A stretch of 64,000 bases of DNA, taken from Strongylocentrotus droebachiensis (taxonomy: Eukaryota > Echinodermata > Echinoidea > Camarodonta > Strongylocentrotidae). Made by a program: the position numbers and the translations under genes. How positions within the stretch are numbered: the stretch's first letter is position 1; each line of letters opens with the position of its first letter. Below, in pieces: positions 39,099 to 50,000 of this stretch. The DNA is taken from NCBI GenBank assembly GCA_035222895.1, contig JAVYIG010000065.1, positions 124,001 through 188,000 of the forward strand, written 5' to 3'. The notes under the pieces are model-generated. The model did no database searches and was not told where the DNA came from. It worked only from the letters and a program-made list of their open reading frames with translations.

Positions 39099-40235
39099 TT
39101 TATTTTTCTTATTTCGACCCACTTTTTGTTAGCAAGATAACTTTGAAATGGTTCAATCAAATGCTTTGATATTTGGCACACATATGTATAGGAATATGGA
39201 CAAGACACGGTAAGGTTTTCAACCTTGACCTTGAATGATGACGTCATCTAGGCGCCATTTTGTGAAATTTTCTGAAAATCAACTCATGATCATATCTTCA
39301 TATCCAAAAGTGATTTCTCATTCATATTTATCATTATCAAGGTCAATATCAGTCCAGTCAATTTCAGGTCAAAAAACGCGCGCGTGCGCGTACGTCCGCG
39401 CGTCAGTGCGCGCGCAAAATTTTTAAATGCTCAAAATCGTCTCAAATTTATTTTGCATACGTTTCAGGTCATTTTAAGCATTTTATAAAAAATCGCGCGT
39501 ACGAGCATGCGCGCGCGTTTTCGCGCGTAACACCATTAAAAAACATAGAATCGCCATTTTTTTTTCTTTCATGATATTTCTCATATTTTTTCAAGGAATT
39601 TGATTCCATGTTTATCTCTTTATGACCATTATTAACAAGATGAGCGTAAATTCAAGATAAATGTCAGTGCGTGCGAGGTCTTTTAATACATAGCATATAT
39701 GGGCAAAAACATGCCTATACAAAATCCGTTATAGCTCTTTGGAATGCACCGGGATCCTCATTTTTTTTTCATATTAAGATAGAGTATGAATCGGAAATAT
39801 GATTCCATGTCTCATTTGGCCATTAAGTGTATCGTGACATCATCACAATGGCCTTGGAACTCAAAATACGAATTTGCATATTATGACGTCAGCATATTTA
39901 TGTAAAATTGATTGTATCTCTGTAAATTTTGATCAATTTTCTTCAAAATTTCGATATGTTGTAGCTAAGACAATTCTCTACAAGCGCAGTAATAACCATT
40001 TTTCATTTTGATGACGTCATCATAGTGAAAATTTTGATTAAAGGCCTCATGTCAAAAACTTCATAATTTGCGTGTTATGCCTATAGAAGGTGAATTTAGT
40101 TCACGTTATGAATCTACATGATATTTTCTTTTAAGAATTTGTAAGCAGTATGTCGCTTATTTTTGCTCTATTTTGTCTCAAATGTTAGTTGACCAGCCCA
40201 CCTATACTTGTTCCAAACAAGTATTATATGTCTAG
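39099..40235 (+). mobile_element. Helitron unit 9 (5' end missing)
   Basis: The same 5' junction type as unit 8. The first CRE lies in GAATGATGACGTCATC. The 3' end is intact. Confidence 0.8.
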
Positions 40236-41373
40236 TTTATTTTTCTTATTTTGAACCACTTTTTTGTTAACAAGATAACTTTGAAATGGTTCAACCAAAT
40301 ATCTTAAAATTTGGCACACATATGTATAGGCATATGGACAAAACAAGGTAACGTTTTCAACCTTGACCTTGACTGATGACGTCATCTAGGCGCCATTTTG
40401 TGAATTTTTCTGAAAATCAACTCATGATCATATCTTCATAACCAAAAGGTATTTCTCATTCATATTTATCATGATCAAGGTCAATATCAGTCCGGTCATT
40501 TTCATGTCAAAAAACGCGCGCGTGCGCGTACGTCCGCGCGTCAGTGCGCGCGCAAAATTTGAAAATGCTCAGAATCGTCTCAAATTTTTTTGGCATACGT
40601 TTCAGGTCATTTTAAGCATTTTATAAAAAATCGCGCGTACGAGCATGCGCGCGCGTTTTCGCGCGTAACACCATTAAAAAACATAGAATCGCCATTTTTT
40701 TTTCTTTCATGATATTTCTCATATTTTTTCAAGGAATTTGATTCCATGTTTATCTCTTAATGACCATTATTAACAAGATGAGCTTAAATTCAAGATAAAT
40801 GTCAGTGCGCGCGAGGTCTTTTAATACATGGCATATATGGGCAAAAACATGCCTATACATAATCCGTTATAGCTCTTTGGAATGCACCGGGATCCTCAAT
40901 TTTTTTTCATATTAAGATAGAGTATGAGTCGGAAATATGATTCCATGTCTCATTTGGCCATTAAGTGTATCGTGACATCATCACAATGGCCTTGGAACTC
41001 AAAATACGAATTTGCATATTATGACGTCAGCATATTTATGTAAAATTGATTGTATCTCTGTAAATATTGATCAATTTTCTTTAAAATTTCGATATGTTGT
41101 AGCTAAGACAATTCTCTACAAGCGCAGTAATAACTATTTTTCATTTTGATGACGTCATCATAGTGAAAATTTTGATTAAAGGCCTCATGTCAAAAACTTC
41201 ATAATTTACGTGTTATGCCTATAGAAGGTGAATTTAGTTCACGTTATGAATCTACATGATATTGTCTTTTAAGAATTTGTAAGCAGTATGTCGCTTATTT
41301 TTGCTCTATTTTGTCTCAAATGTTAGTTGACCAGCCCACCTATACTTGTTCCAAACAAGTATTATATGTCTAG
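40236..41373 (+). mobile_element. Helitron unit 10 (5' end missing, last unit)
   Basis: Begins TTTATTTTTCTTATTTTGAACC after CTAG of unit 9 and ends CTAG at 41370-41373, followed by T and unrelated sequence. This is the outer 3' boundary of the array. Confidence 0.85.
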
Positions 41374-41918
41374 TTTCTGTCTGTATTTCTAGAACCATTA
41401 CCCTCTAAGTTCTCACCTTCCTCTTCCTTCTTCTCCCTCGTCCATGGTCAACGTCATATAGTAGGCCCTTATTTCACAAATTAAAAGGGGTGATTATGGC
41501 TAGCAAAACTGATTGATTGATTGATTTTTATTCGACAAGCTTCCAACATACAACAATATACAATAATAACAGATCAAAAATAAGTCAGCTTGAACAGGAT
41601 AACCCACGAAAGCTCGAGAGCTTATTTCCAGTGGGGTCCCTTACAGACATGTATAAAATTAATAAGTTAAAATAGTAATATTTACAGACAGATAAGAAAA
41701 TTAAAAGAACTACTTATTAAAGATAATAATAATAATAACAACATTAAACTGATGATAGAAATGATATTAAGTACAAGAAGAAAAAGAAGAAGGAGAAGAA
41801 GAAAAAGAGGAGAAGGAAGAAGAGGAAAATAATGATGAATTTGTAGAATTTCTATAACGTACGAAAACATAAGTATATACAACATGAAAAAGTATGAACC
41901 GACAGAAGAATACAAATT

Positions 41919-42219
41919 TCAATCATATAACATGTCATTCACTTCTCTTCTCTGACTGTCAATTATTAGGTATTCCTTTAATTTCCTCTTAAAATGGTCA
42001 TAGTTTCCTATTTCTTTTACATCATTGGGAAGGGAATTCCAATGTTTTATGGCATTGTAATAAAACGAATTTCCAATACTACCTACTCTTTCTGGTAAGT
42101 TAAAGTTGAATCGTCTATTTCTTGTATTATAATCATGTACGTCAGTAACGAGATCGAAGTTGGATCGAATATAATGATTCGACCTAGCATGATATATTTT
42201 ATGCACGTGATGCAATACG
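41919..42219 (-). pseudogene. LINE ORF2 C-terminal fragment
   Basis: The minus-strand frame beginning HHVHKIYHARS and ending with the block YNAIKHWNSLPNDVKE and FKRKLKEYL, a common LINE ORF2 C-terminus, then a stop. It connects in frame to the middle fragment if the 316-bp hAT-like insert and one 8-bp target copy are left out. Confidence 0.85.
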
Positions 42220-42535
42220 CAGTGGCGGATCCAGGGGGGCCCGGGGGGCCCGGGCCCCCCCCCCCCTTGAGAAAAAAATCATGTAAAATCACGTGATTTT
42301 TACCTTTTTGGGGGGTTGGGCCCCCCCCCCCCTGGCGCTCAAGGGGGGGGGGTGCAAATTGAAAAAATTTCGGGAGCAAAAAAAAAAAAAAAAAAAAATT
42401 GTGCTCACTCCCCCCCCCCCCCCCCCCCCCCCCCACTGAGCGACTTTTCGGCCGGCGCGATTTTTAAATTTTCGGGAGCAAAAAAAAAGAAGAAAGTTGG
42501 GCCCCCTCCCCTAAGAAATCCTGGATCCGCGCCTG
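42220..42535. mobile_element. hAT-like MITE inserted in the LINE
   Basis: 316 bp with 16-bp terminal inverted repeats (CAGTGGCGGATCCAGG on the left, CAGGCGCGGATCCAGG as complement on the right), flanked by the 8-bp target duplication GCAATACG (42212-42219 and 42536-42543). The 8-bp duplication and CAG...CTG-type ends fit the hAT superfamily. The interior is extreme in composition, with long G, C and A runs. The C-rich block at 42411-42434 may vary in length between assemblies. Confidence 0.85.
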
Positions 42536-42693
42536 GCAATACGAGTTGTTTTGATCTTTGGTCGACTTCAAGAAAACCAGCTTTAGAAAGTTCGCTGTAG
42601 CCAACATGAGTTCTTGGACCAGAACAGTTGATAAATCTCACCATTTTGTTCTGTATAATCTTCAACTTCTTTTGATCTGACTTGTTTATGTTA
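42536..42693 (-). pseudogene. LINE reverse transcriptase, middle C-terminal fragment
   Basis: The minus-strand frame NINKSDQKKLKIIQNKMVRF followed by a thumb-like stretch ending in DQRSKQLVL. It lies between the two insertions. When the 1317-bp element and one TA are left out, the frame continues directly from WYS in the core fragment. Confidence 0.8.
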
Positions 42694-44010
42694 TAGGATT
42701 TCCCGGCCAAATTCGCGTGTTTGTCATTCGAATTCATTTCCTTTGCATTTAAGTTAGCGCAGATCGGCTTTGCCATGCCAATTATCATTCAATTTTCCAG
42801 TTTTTGTATTTAATTTAGGATTTTGGTCGAAGGGTTTCATAGGTCTGTCATTCAATTTAGAAACTGCTCAACTAGCATTCAAATTCAAATTCAATTGTCG
42901 AAGCATAATTTCTATCATTCAAATTAACACCTGTCATTCGTATTCGTAATATTTTTATTCAAGTTAGGAATGTTAGGGGGAAGAATTGCAACAAACTTTT
43001 ACAGTTTTTAAATAATGCAGTTAAAATGCACGATTTTCCATTGGGGTCTAAGCTGTTATTCCATTTATTTATTTTCAGGACAATGCAGATAGGTGTAGTC
43101 AGACATAAAGTAAAGAAGGGGCGAAATCAAGGGATATGGCATTTATGCACAGACATGTTCATATACCCGGGAAAGGTGGGGGTACCCTCAATCGCCCCCC
43201 TTTTTTTTTTTTTTTTACTACAGACTCGAAATTTTACAAAAGTAATTGACATCGTCTCTTATGCCCAGCACACCCCTCTGTTTTTCTTAAAGAGTTTCAT
43301 AGTTTACTTGCCCGCCAGCAGATCGATGCTGGCTAAAGACATGGCTAAATAATGAATAATGTTCAAAATTGTTGACTCTAGTCCCTACCCCAGTCACAAT
43401 ATTGTACCCTTGTTCCATAATGAAATTATGATGAAATTATGATAAATTTATGATGAAACATAAGACAAACAACTTCCTTACATGAACATTTACAAATATA
43501 CGGAGACCATCAGGTCCGTAGATGCAAGTTGATTTTTCTTTTTCTTAACAATCAACTTAAATGCTGATGAATATCAGATAAATCTAATAAGTATAAGTGT
43601 ATAAATGCAAGAAAAATAAATATGATGAAATACACATGAAAAAACAATCTTGAAAGATAAAGAATGAGCTTTAAAAATTGTGTAATAAACGAGAAATGTA
43701 TATTGACCATCAATTTAAGTGCACAAAGTGCTAATTTGAATGCTACAAATGAATTAGAATGCTAGAAGTACACCGTCGCGTTGTCAGAAAATCGTGTTGT
43801 GCCAAATCGAATGACCAAATAGCGAAAGAAGCACATTGTTCATTAATTTGAATGAAACATACGTAGATTCTAACGAAAATTCCATAGATTTGAAAACTAG
43901 AAAATGGAATATAAACCCGAGATATCCCTGACTGCACTAAAACCGTCGAATTTGAACGCAAGACAAATTAATTTGAACGAAAAACTCGCGAATTTGGCCG
44001 GGAAATCCTA
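42694..44010. mobile_element. 1317-bp non-autonomous DNA transposon with TA target duplication
   Basis: Perfect inverted repeats begin TAGGATTTCCCGGCCAAATT and extend 24 bp at both ends. TA duplicates flank it at 42692-42693 and 44011-44012. Subterminal copies of a CATTCAAATT-like word recur about seven times near the left end (42722-42965) and about seven times inverted near the right end (43708-43980). TA duplication suggests a Tc1/mariner-related or other TA-targeting family. No transposase frame is seen, and a poly-T run lies near 43200-43217. Confidence 0.8.
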
Positions 44011-44869
44011 TACTATACCATGCAGGGTTAGCATAGTCAAATAAACATTGAATAAGAGCAAAACAGAGTGTACGTCTTGCTTTTAAATCCATACAACTTT
44101 GATATCTGTACACAAATTTCAGACGAGAATTTGCTTTTTTTACAACTGATTCTACTAAAGATGAAAATGAAATTGCGCTAGCCAACTCAATGCCTAAATA
44201 CTTCACAGACTCTTTTCTCTTGATTGCTTGATTATTGTGTGTCACTTTGAATTCAAATGACTTTTTAGAACTACTTTTAGAACAAAATAAAATGCTTTCT
44301 GTTTGTAAAGAAAGCTTATTATCAGTCATCCAATCGACACACGTAGACAGCTGTTCACTGAGCTTTTCCTCAATATATTTAGGATCAGGATTTGAATAGA
44401 GTAGTACGCTGTCATCTGCGTACAATAATAGTTTGAAGTCTTTTATACAAATACACATATCATTTATATAACTTGAAAATAGAATTGGGCCTAAAATGCT
44501 TCCCTGAGGAACACCGCATGTGATTAGTTTGGAACGAATATCATGAATGGCCACTACTTGGTGCCGATTAGATAAGTAGGATCTGAACCAATCTAAACTT
44601 GCCTTATCAAAACCCATTAGTTGTAACTTCTTCAATAAGACGCAATGATTAACTGTATCAAAAGCTTTTTGCAGATCAAGGAGCACCATACCAACAAAGC
44701 GCCCTTGGGAAGTTTCTCTCCTCAAATAATCAGTCAAATGAATTAGACATGTTTCAGTCGAATAATCATGTCGAAAACCAGATTGAAATTCATAAATTAT
44801 ATCATTTTCTTTGAAGTATCTTTCAATTTGAACACGGACCACTGTGTAAGCTGATAGCAAGAATGCCAC
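44011..44869 (-). pseudogene. LINE reverse transcriptase core fragment
   Basis: An open frame with the RT palm motifs in order: QSGFRHDYST (fingers), DLQKAFDTVNH (first catalytic Asp), GVPQGSILGP, YADD (catalytic pair), then KYLGI. The first ~12 codons upstream of VQIERYF probably lie outside LINE homology. The frame is interrupted downstream at the TA target site (44011-44012) by the inserted element at 42694-44010. Past that point the frame reads element sequence and soon stops. Confidence 0.88.
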
Positions 44870-45946
44870 TTACAAAAAAATAATGAAACTTCGCCCTTTG
44901 ATTGAAAACGCAAAGTTGCACAAGTCTCATCATTTTCCTACATGGCGGGGGGGGGGGGGGGGGGGGGTTGGAGCTAACAACAAAGGGTACTTGTGAAAAC
45001 GGAACAGTAGCTAGTGCACCTTTAAGGGTGAACACATTATTTGAAAATATCCCTGTTCAGACGTCCGTAATTCATGACCCTCTCTATTCTAATTAGGTCT
45101 TATCTATAAGTTCTCTCTCTGTCTTCCTAATATAACTGTCAAATGGTCTTATGATTCATTTTGGAAAGTAAAAACAGAAGAGCGTTTTTAAATATTCTGA
45201 ATTTGGAGAGCACGTAGGCCTACTCGACAACTTGGCCTCCGCCCCCCCCCCCCCCAAAAAAAAAAGATCTCTACCACATCGGATGCCCTCCCCCGAGAGC
45301 GCCACAATGAGTGGATGTCCTTCATGCATGGGGTTGTCTCAGAAAGTCGAGGTACGAATAAAACAAACAAATGCATTTTAATGATACTAAAACAATTTTT
45401 TTTTTTTAAAGTTCCCTGTAGCTTGCCTGGATGTATTCCCGTGTGTATTCATATGTGCGTCGAATACTGTACTAGAATTTACTAATTCCGATCTCAGGAG
45501 CTAAATGAGAGGCGCTATGCGATTGGTCAAGACTTGGAAATGTGTATAAATCAGCAAATGAAAACAGTTCTATTCCAATTCACTGATGGTAACTAGACTA
45601 CGGTATCAACAATGTTGGCAGGATCGAGGTGGTGAATAAATATAATTTCAGATAAATGACTTTAATATTCTACCAAACCACGGAAATTAAGAGCTGTAAG
45701 TTGCTAATCGACATATAAAAAGTATATAATGTAATATGCAAGATAAAGCGTAGATTATTCGGTTTGTTATCCGTTTAGAATAATCTTTGTTTGAGCCTAC
45801 GGCGACACTACGAGCTGCAAAAGACGAACGGTACGCTGCTTGCGTTCTCAGCCATAACTCTGGCTGTGTAAGTGAAGCATTGCGCTCTTACGTTGGAGCA
45901 CGAATAATTTAGCTGTGCAGCATGCAGCGTGCAGTGCAGTATATAT
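44870..45946. other. Non-coding DNA with poly-G and poly-C runs
   Basis: A run of about 23 G at 44945-44967, and a C run followed by an A run near 45241-45265. No gene is recognised. Confidence 0.55.
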
Positions 45947-46565
45947 GGTGGTGTGACCAAAGTTCGCTATCTTAAAAATCAGTAAGATTTCGAAAATCTG
46001 ATATCACCAATGGAAAGAGGAACATAAACTTACCCATAAATGAAATTTCCTTTGGAATTGGGTACGAAATTGTGAAAATATTGACAAAAGATCGGCAAAT
46101 TTTGCAATCTTTTGCGTTCGTTCCGAAAAATGGTCTGAAAATCTTCCTTTTGAGGGCAGATTTCCTCAAAATTGTATTTAAAAAGTGATACCAACTGATT
46201 GTATGATATCTTGCCTTGCAAATTATGATATTGCCTTCTTTTAGATGGATCACATTTTTTATAAATCAACTGTTAACCCCCGTGAGCGTGCGTGAAGTTA
46301 CATGGTGTAGATCTAGGTCTCATTGTTTTTATGACTTTTAGATTCAGCGCGCACACACAATCGGACATCAAATTTTTAGATCGCGATATCTCCGAAACCC
46401 TTCGACGATAAATTTTCTAGTTTAACCAATCTGTAGTAAAATACTTTGCCGTCCATTTGGTATTAATTAAAATAAATAAATTTGTGTAGAATATGAGAAA
46501 TCATAGATCGAATATCACATTTTGTAAAATGCTATAAAATGTCCGCGAACTTTGGTCACGTCACC
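45947..46565. mobile_element. 619-bp terminal-inverted-repeat element
   Basis: The left end GGTGGTGTGACCAAAGTTCG is mirrored by GCGAACTTTGGTCACGTCACC at the right end (about 20 bp, two mismatches). No clear target duplication and no coding capacity. It lies about 290 bp upstream of the multi-exon gene start. Confidence 0.65.
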
Positions 46566-46852
46566 CCTTCATACGTGTTGCGCCAATTGCGTAGTTTTAA
46601 CTTAGAACTTAGATTTATAAGTGAGGGCTCGTACCGGCTGGGTGCTAATATGAAATATGAGATTGATATCACTGAGCCTTAATTGGTACCCATTTACATT
46701 AAGAGTGGATAGTAGTCTAGTGTAATTATATTAATGCAACCCCAAATTGTAGACCTAGATCTAGATCTAGATTTGTAATCTGTAAATCACCCATTCCCAT
46801 GTGTAAAACATTTGTTTGTGTTCTCATGTTATCCACCTCTGTTCAGATCATC

Positions 46853-47019
46853 ATGGAGGACAGGGGCACTTTCCGGAGTGGCCCCACCCGAGCAGATATG
46901 CTGAAGATCAAACGAGAGATCGAGGATATTAAGAAGAAGTCCCAGCTTGGTATGACAGACCTACGCAGTGACGTTGAGACCAAGGACAGAAAGCGAAAAG
47001 AAAAGGAACTATTCATTGG
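46853..47019 (+). CDS. Exon 1 of the uncharacterised gene (start codon)
   Basis: ATG GAG GAC AGG begins a Lys/Glu/Arg-rich exon (55 codons plus 2 nt) with heptad-like spacing in KIKREIEDIKKK. It follows CTCTGTTCAG, so the start codon lies about 6 nt inside an internal exon or a 5' UTR boundary. The donor is GTATGA. Confidence 0.8.
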
Positions 47020-50000
47020 GTATGACAAATCAAGTGAATGTAGAATTCAGTATGTCCACTAATCCAAAACATACAAACCTAAAGTTTATCCAAGGTTCTG
47101 GTAAAAATAAGAAAGAACATTTCATAATTTAACTGCATTTATCCCATATATGAATAATACCTGCCTAACAATTCTGATTGCAAATAAATAATAGCTGACT
47201 AACGAACAACAATTGCAGAATTTGAAGGAAATCAAGTTAGTCTTTGTGAAAACTGGTTGAGTGCATAGACCTTGTGGTTTCAGTCAATGTGATTTCCAGC
47301 ATGTTTTTGTTATTTGTATCAGGATAACTCTGAAATGCAGTTTCATCACCAGAATTAAAAATAGGCTGTAATATTCTATGTTATGTATCACGTGAATAAG
47401 AAACATGTAATATACGTTTTCATGTCCAAATTTTGAACCAATGACAATGCAGTTGCTCTTTGTTTATTTTTTGCATGGAATCTAGATTTAAGTAAATATT
47501 AAGATAACTTCATATTCATGTACCTGTCTAAATGATATGTGAATTGTATGGCCAGTTCCAGTTTAATAAGTGCACCTAGTCTGATAATGCAACTATTTTA
47601 AGTCAATTAGCCTTCAAGTTTTGGTTTGCTCACAAGTCACAGATCTTAAACATTAGTCATACAAATTAGCTACCAACAATGTTAGTTCCGTCATACAGTG
47701 TATACATGTATATTTGTGCGTATGGAATATTGTGAAAACTAATAATTAATGTCTGCTTCTATTTTACCCCCTGCTTTTCCCCTTGCTTCTTTGCTTGATT
47801 CCGGTGGCTGCAGAGCAAAAGTTCAAAATGTGTATGTATCTCTCTAGATCAAAATCATATTAATCTTGGTCGATTATCTCATGCAATGCAACACATTTCT
47901 CATTAGTGTGTATTTTTGTTTTAATGTCTGTGAATCCCTGATTAACTGTTGATATTTTTACTTTAAAAAAAAGTTTTTAAAGGCAACAATTATTATTGAT
48001 GTTCCCAAATGTTTTATGTCACTAGTTCATATGGTAATGTACCCAATTGTTATATGTCACTTGTTCATATTGTCATCTTAAATGATTTTGCAGCAAGCGT
48101 CAAGCAGCTTATTATCTTATATAACATATATAGCTTGCCGCATTGTATTTTGTATGGATAATTAATTCATGGAGAAATAATGCCTTATTGCAGTTAAACT
48201 TTTTAAAGATCACATTACTTTGTCTATTTTTATAGAACCTACATGTACCTCTTTAGTTATTTGAGAAAGTTTTCATTTTGAAGAAACTAGATTGGGTTTA
48301 AATATGAATTTACCGATGTCTGTGAATCTTTTGAATCTACAATCTTGGTGAGAATTTGTTTTTAATTTATCTGTTTCTTACTTGCAGTGAGCTTGGTGAT
48401 GATTTTGGAAAGAAAGGAATGCCTTACACCAGAAAGTCTGAACCTCATTTTGAAGAAGAATTCCTATCTAAGCCTATGCAACCACAAAAACAAGTAAGTA
48501 TAACGAGTCTAATGGAGGAGAAGTAAAACTCCCGAAATTCAAACAAACAGATAAACAACAACAACAACAGTATCAAAAACATGGGCAGGGGTTCACAACA
48601 AAAGTTGAGTACACGTTTGCCTACAATCCATTGAAATGCATTAATTTAATCTAACATTAGCTTCTATGGGATGTCAGTGAACTTGTACTTATGACAGATT
48701 TGTGAAACAATGCCCAGGATGACAATCTCTGCAAATATTGTATTTTTCTTGTCAGAGTACATATACATATATATATATATCCATTGACCTATACAGAATG
48801 TAATGTTGCTGCTTAATGATTGGCCATTCTACAACCGAAGCCACAATGTAAAATGACGGCCATCTTGTTATCAAAGAATCTCACACAGGTGCTTTATATT
48901 TATAGCACTTTGATGTATGTCAATGCTACTTTTTTGGAGAAAAAAATAGAGATTTGTCAGCCAGCAACAACAGACACATACCAAATAAGGAATCGCTCAC
49001 CAGACCTGTTTACTAAAGGTGCATACTTCTTGAACAAAAGTTAATCTTCATGAATCAAAAGCTTGCCGGACATAGCATCAACTAATTAATGCAAAAGGTT
49101 CCATCCATGAAGGTACTTCTACATGTAGCAGGTGAATCAATTAGTAACCAGGGGTTGTGGAGAGAAACATGCATAAATTTAAATACATTAGCAAACAAGT
49201 CTATTCTGTGAAATAGCTGGACCATTATAGGTTAGGTGAGAAGAAGAATTTGTTCATTTGAATAGAGTACCAAAATGGGTCTATCATGAGGAATCCAGTG
49301 TAATGCATTCCATGAGTGAGTGTCCTTCATACACATACGTTTGAGCTAGTGTACAGTAGCGGAAAAACAACTTTAACAATTTCGGGGGCTACTTTTCAAG
49401 CTTGCTTGCATGAAAATAACACTCTTTAATTTGTTTTGCATTGAACTCCATGCAAATTTTTGGGGCTCTTTTATGACTTTCGGGAGCTCTTTTTGGCATT
49501 TCAGGGGCTAATTCGCCCCGAGCCCCTGTGTATTTTTTCACTGGTGTACAGTTGAGTTATTGAGTTTATGACAAATATTACACAAGTTATGTGACTCTTA
49601 CTGTACAGCATGGAAGGAAATCTAAGAGGGAAGATGCAAACTTTGGAGGGATTGTTCTTCTTACCAAGTAATCAAATAAGAGTAATTGTAAGATGTTTTT
49701 AACAAGCTTACAAATTACAATGTTATATCAGAATATCACATAATGCTTTAGTTTGAGGGTTTCATTCTCGTTTTTGAGAAATTAATTTTGGATCATTTTC
49801 TGTGAGGTTTTCTTATGTTTGTTATTCAGTGATTTATGCAATTCATCAAGCACTTTAAAATCCAAGTAAATGTGGCGAATGCTGAACTGTAAAAATGTTA
49901 ATTTTGCTTGTGAGTTAATGGGGAAATTTACGTATTCTTTACTATGCCCAGAGCTGACGACTCTTTCTCTCATTGCTTATTGTACTCGGTTTCTGGCCTC

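Larger units (their letters stand above)
29281..41373 (+). mobile_element. Head-to-tail array of ten non-autonomous Helitron-like elements
   Basis: The array begins TCAGGTGGGCTG directly after A29280 and ends TGTCTAG directly before T41374. It has ten copies of a 3' end with a perfect hairpin (stem ATACTTGTT, loop CCA) followed 7 nt later by CTAG. 5' TC, 3' CTRR preceded by a hairpin, and insertion between A and T without target duplication are the Helitron hallmarks. Intact 5' ends also have a hairpin (CTGTAT-CTA-ATACAG inside GGTGG/CCACC). CTAG ends fall at 30875, 32020, 33178, 34323, 35543, 36819, 37964, 39098, 40235 and 41373. No Rep/helicase frame is present, so the units are non-autonomous. 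Open frames of 60-75 codons inside units come from the CG-rich blocks and are not credible genes. A satellite derived from a Helitron is an equally fair description. Confidence 0.85.
41505..44850 (-). mobile_element. 5'-truncated LINE retrotransposon carrying two nested DNA transposons
   Basis: A non-LTR retrotransposon on the minus strand. The reverse transcriptase core lies at 44011-44850, the C-terminal parts at 42544-42691 and 41919-42219, a 3' UTR at 41529-41918, and a 3' microsatellite tail (AATC)n at about 41510-41527. The 5' end is truncated in the RT domain, as is common for LINEs. The style (LDLQKAFDTVNH, GVPQGSILGP, YADD, and a C-terminal WNSLP block) points to the CR1/Jockey/L2-type group. 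The rest of the frame is open, and the only breaks are the two insertions. Confidence 0.85.

Noticed and set aside
35933-39426. Arg/Ala-rich open frames of 63-74 codons inside Helitron units
   Set aside because: They arise by reading CG-alternating blocks, differ in start between units, and show no conserved protein.
42083-42788. Gly/Pro/Phe-rich frames across 42220-42535
   Set aside because: They read through the homopolymer runs of the inserted hAT-like element. Only the flanking parts are LINE protein.
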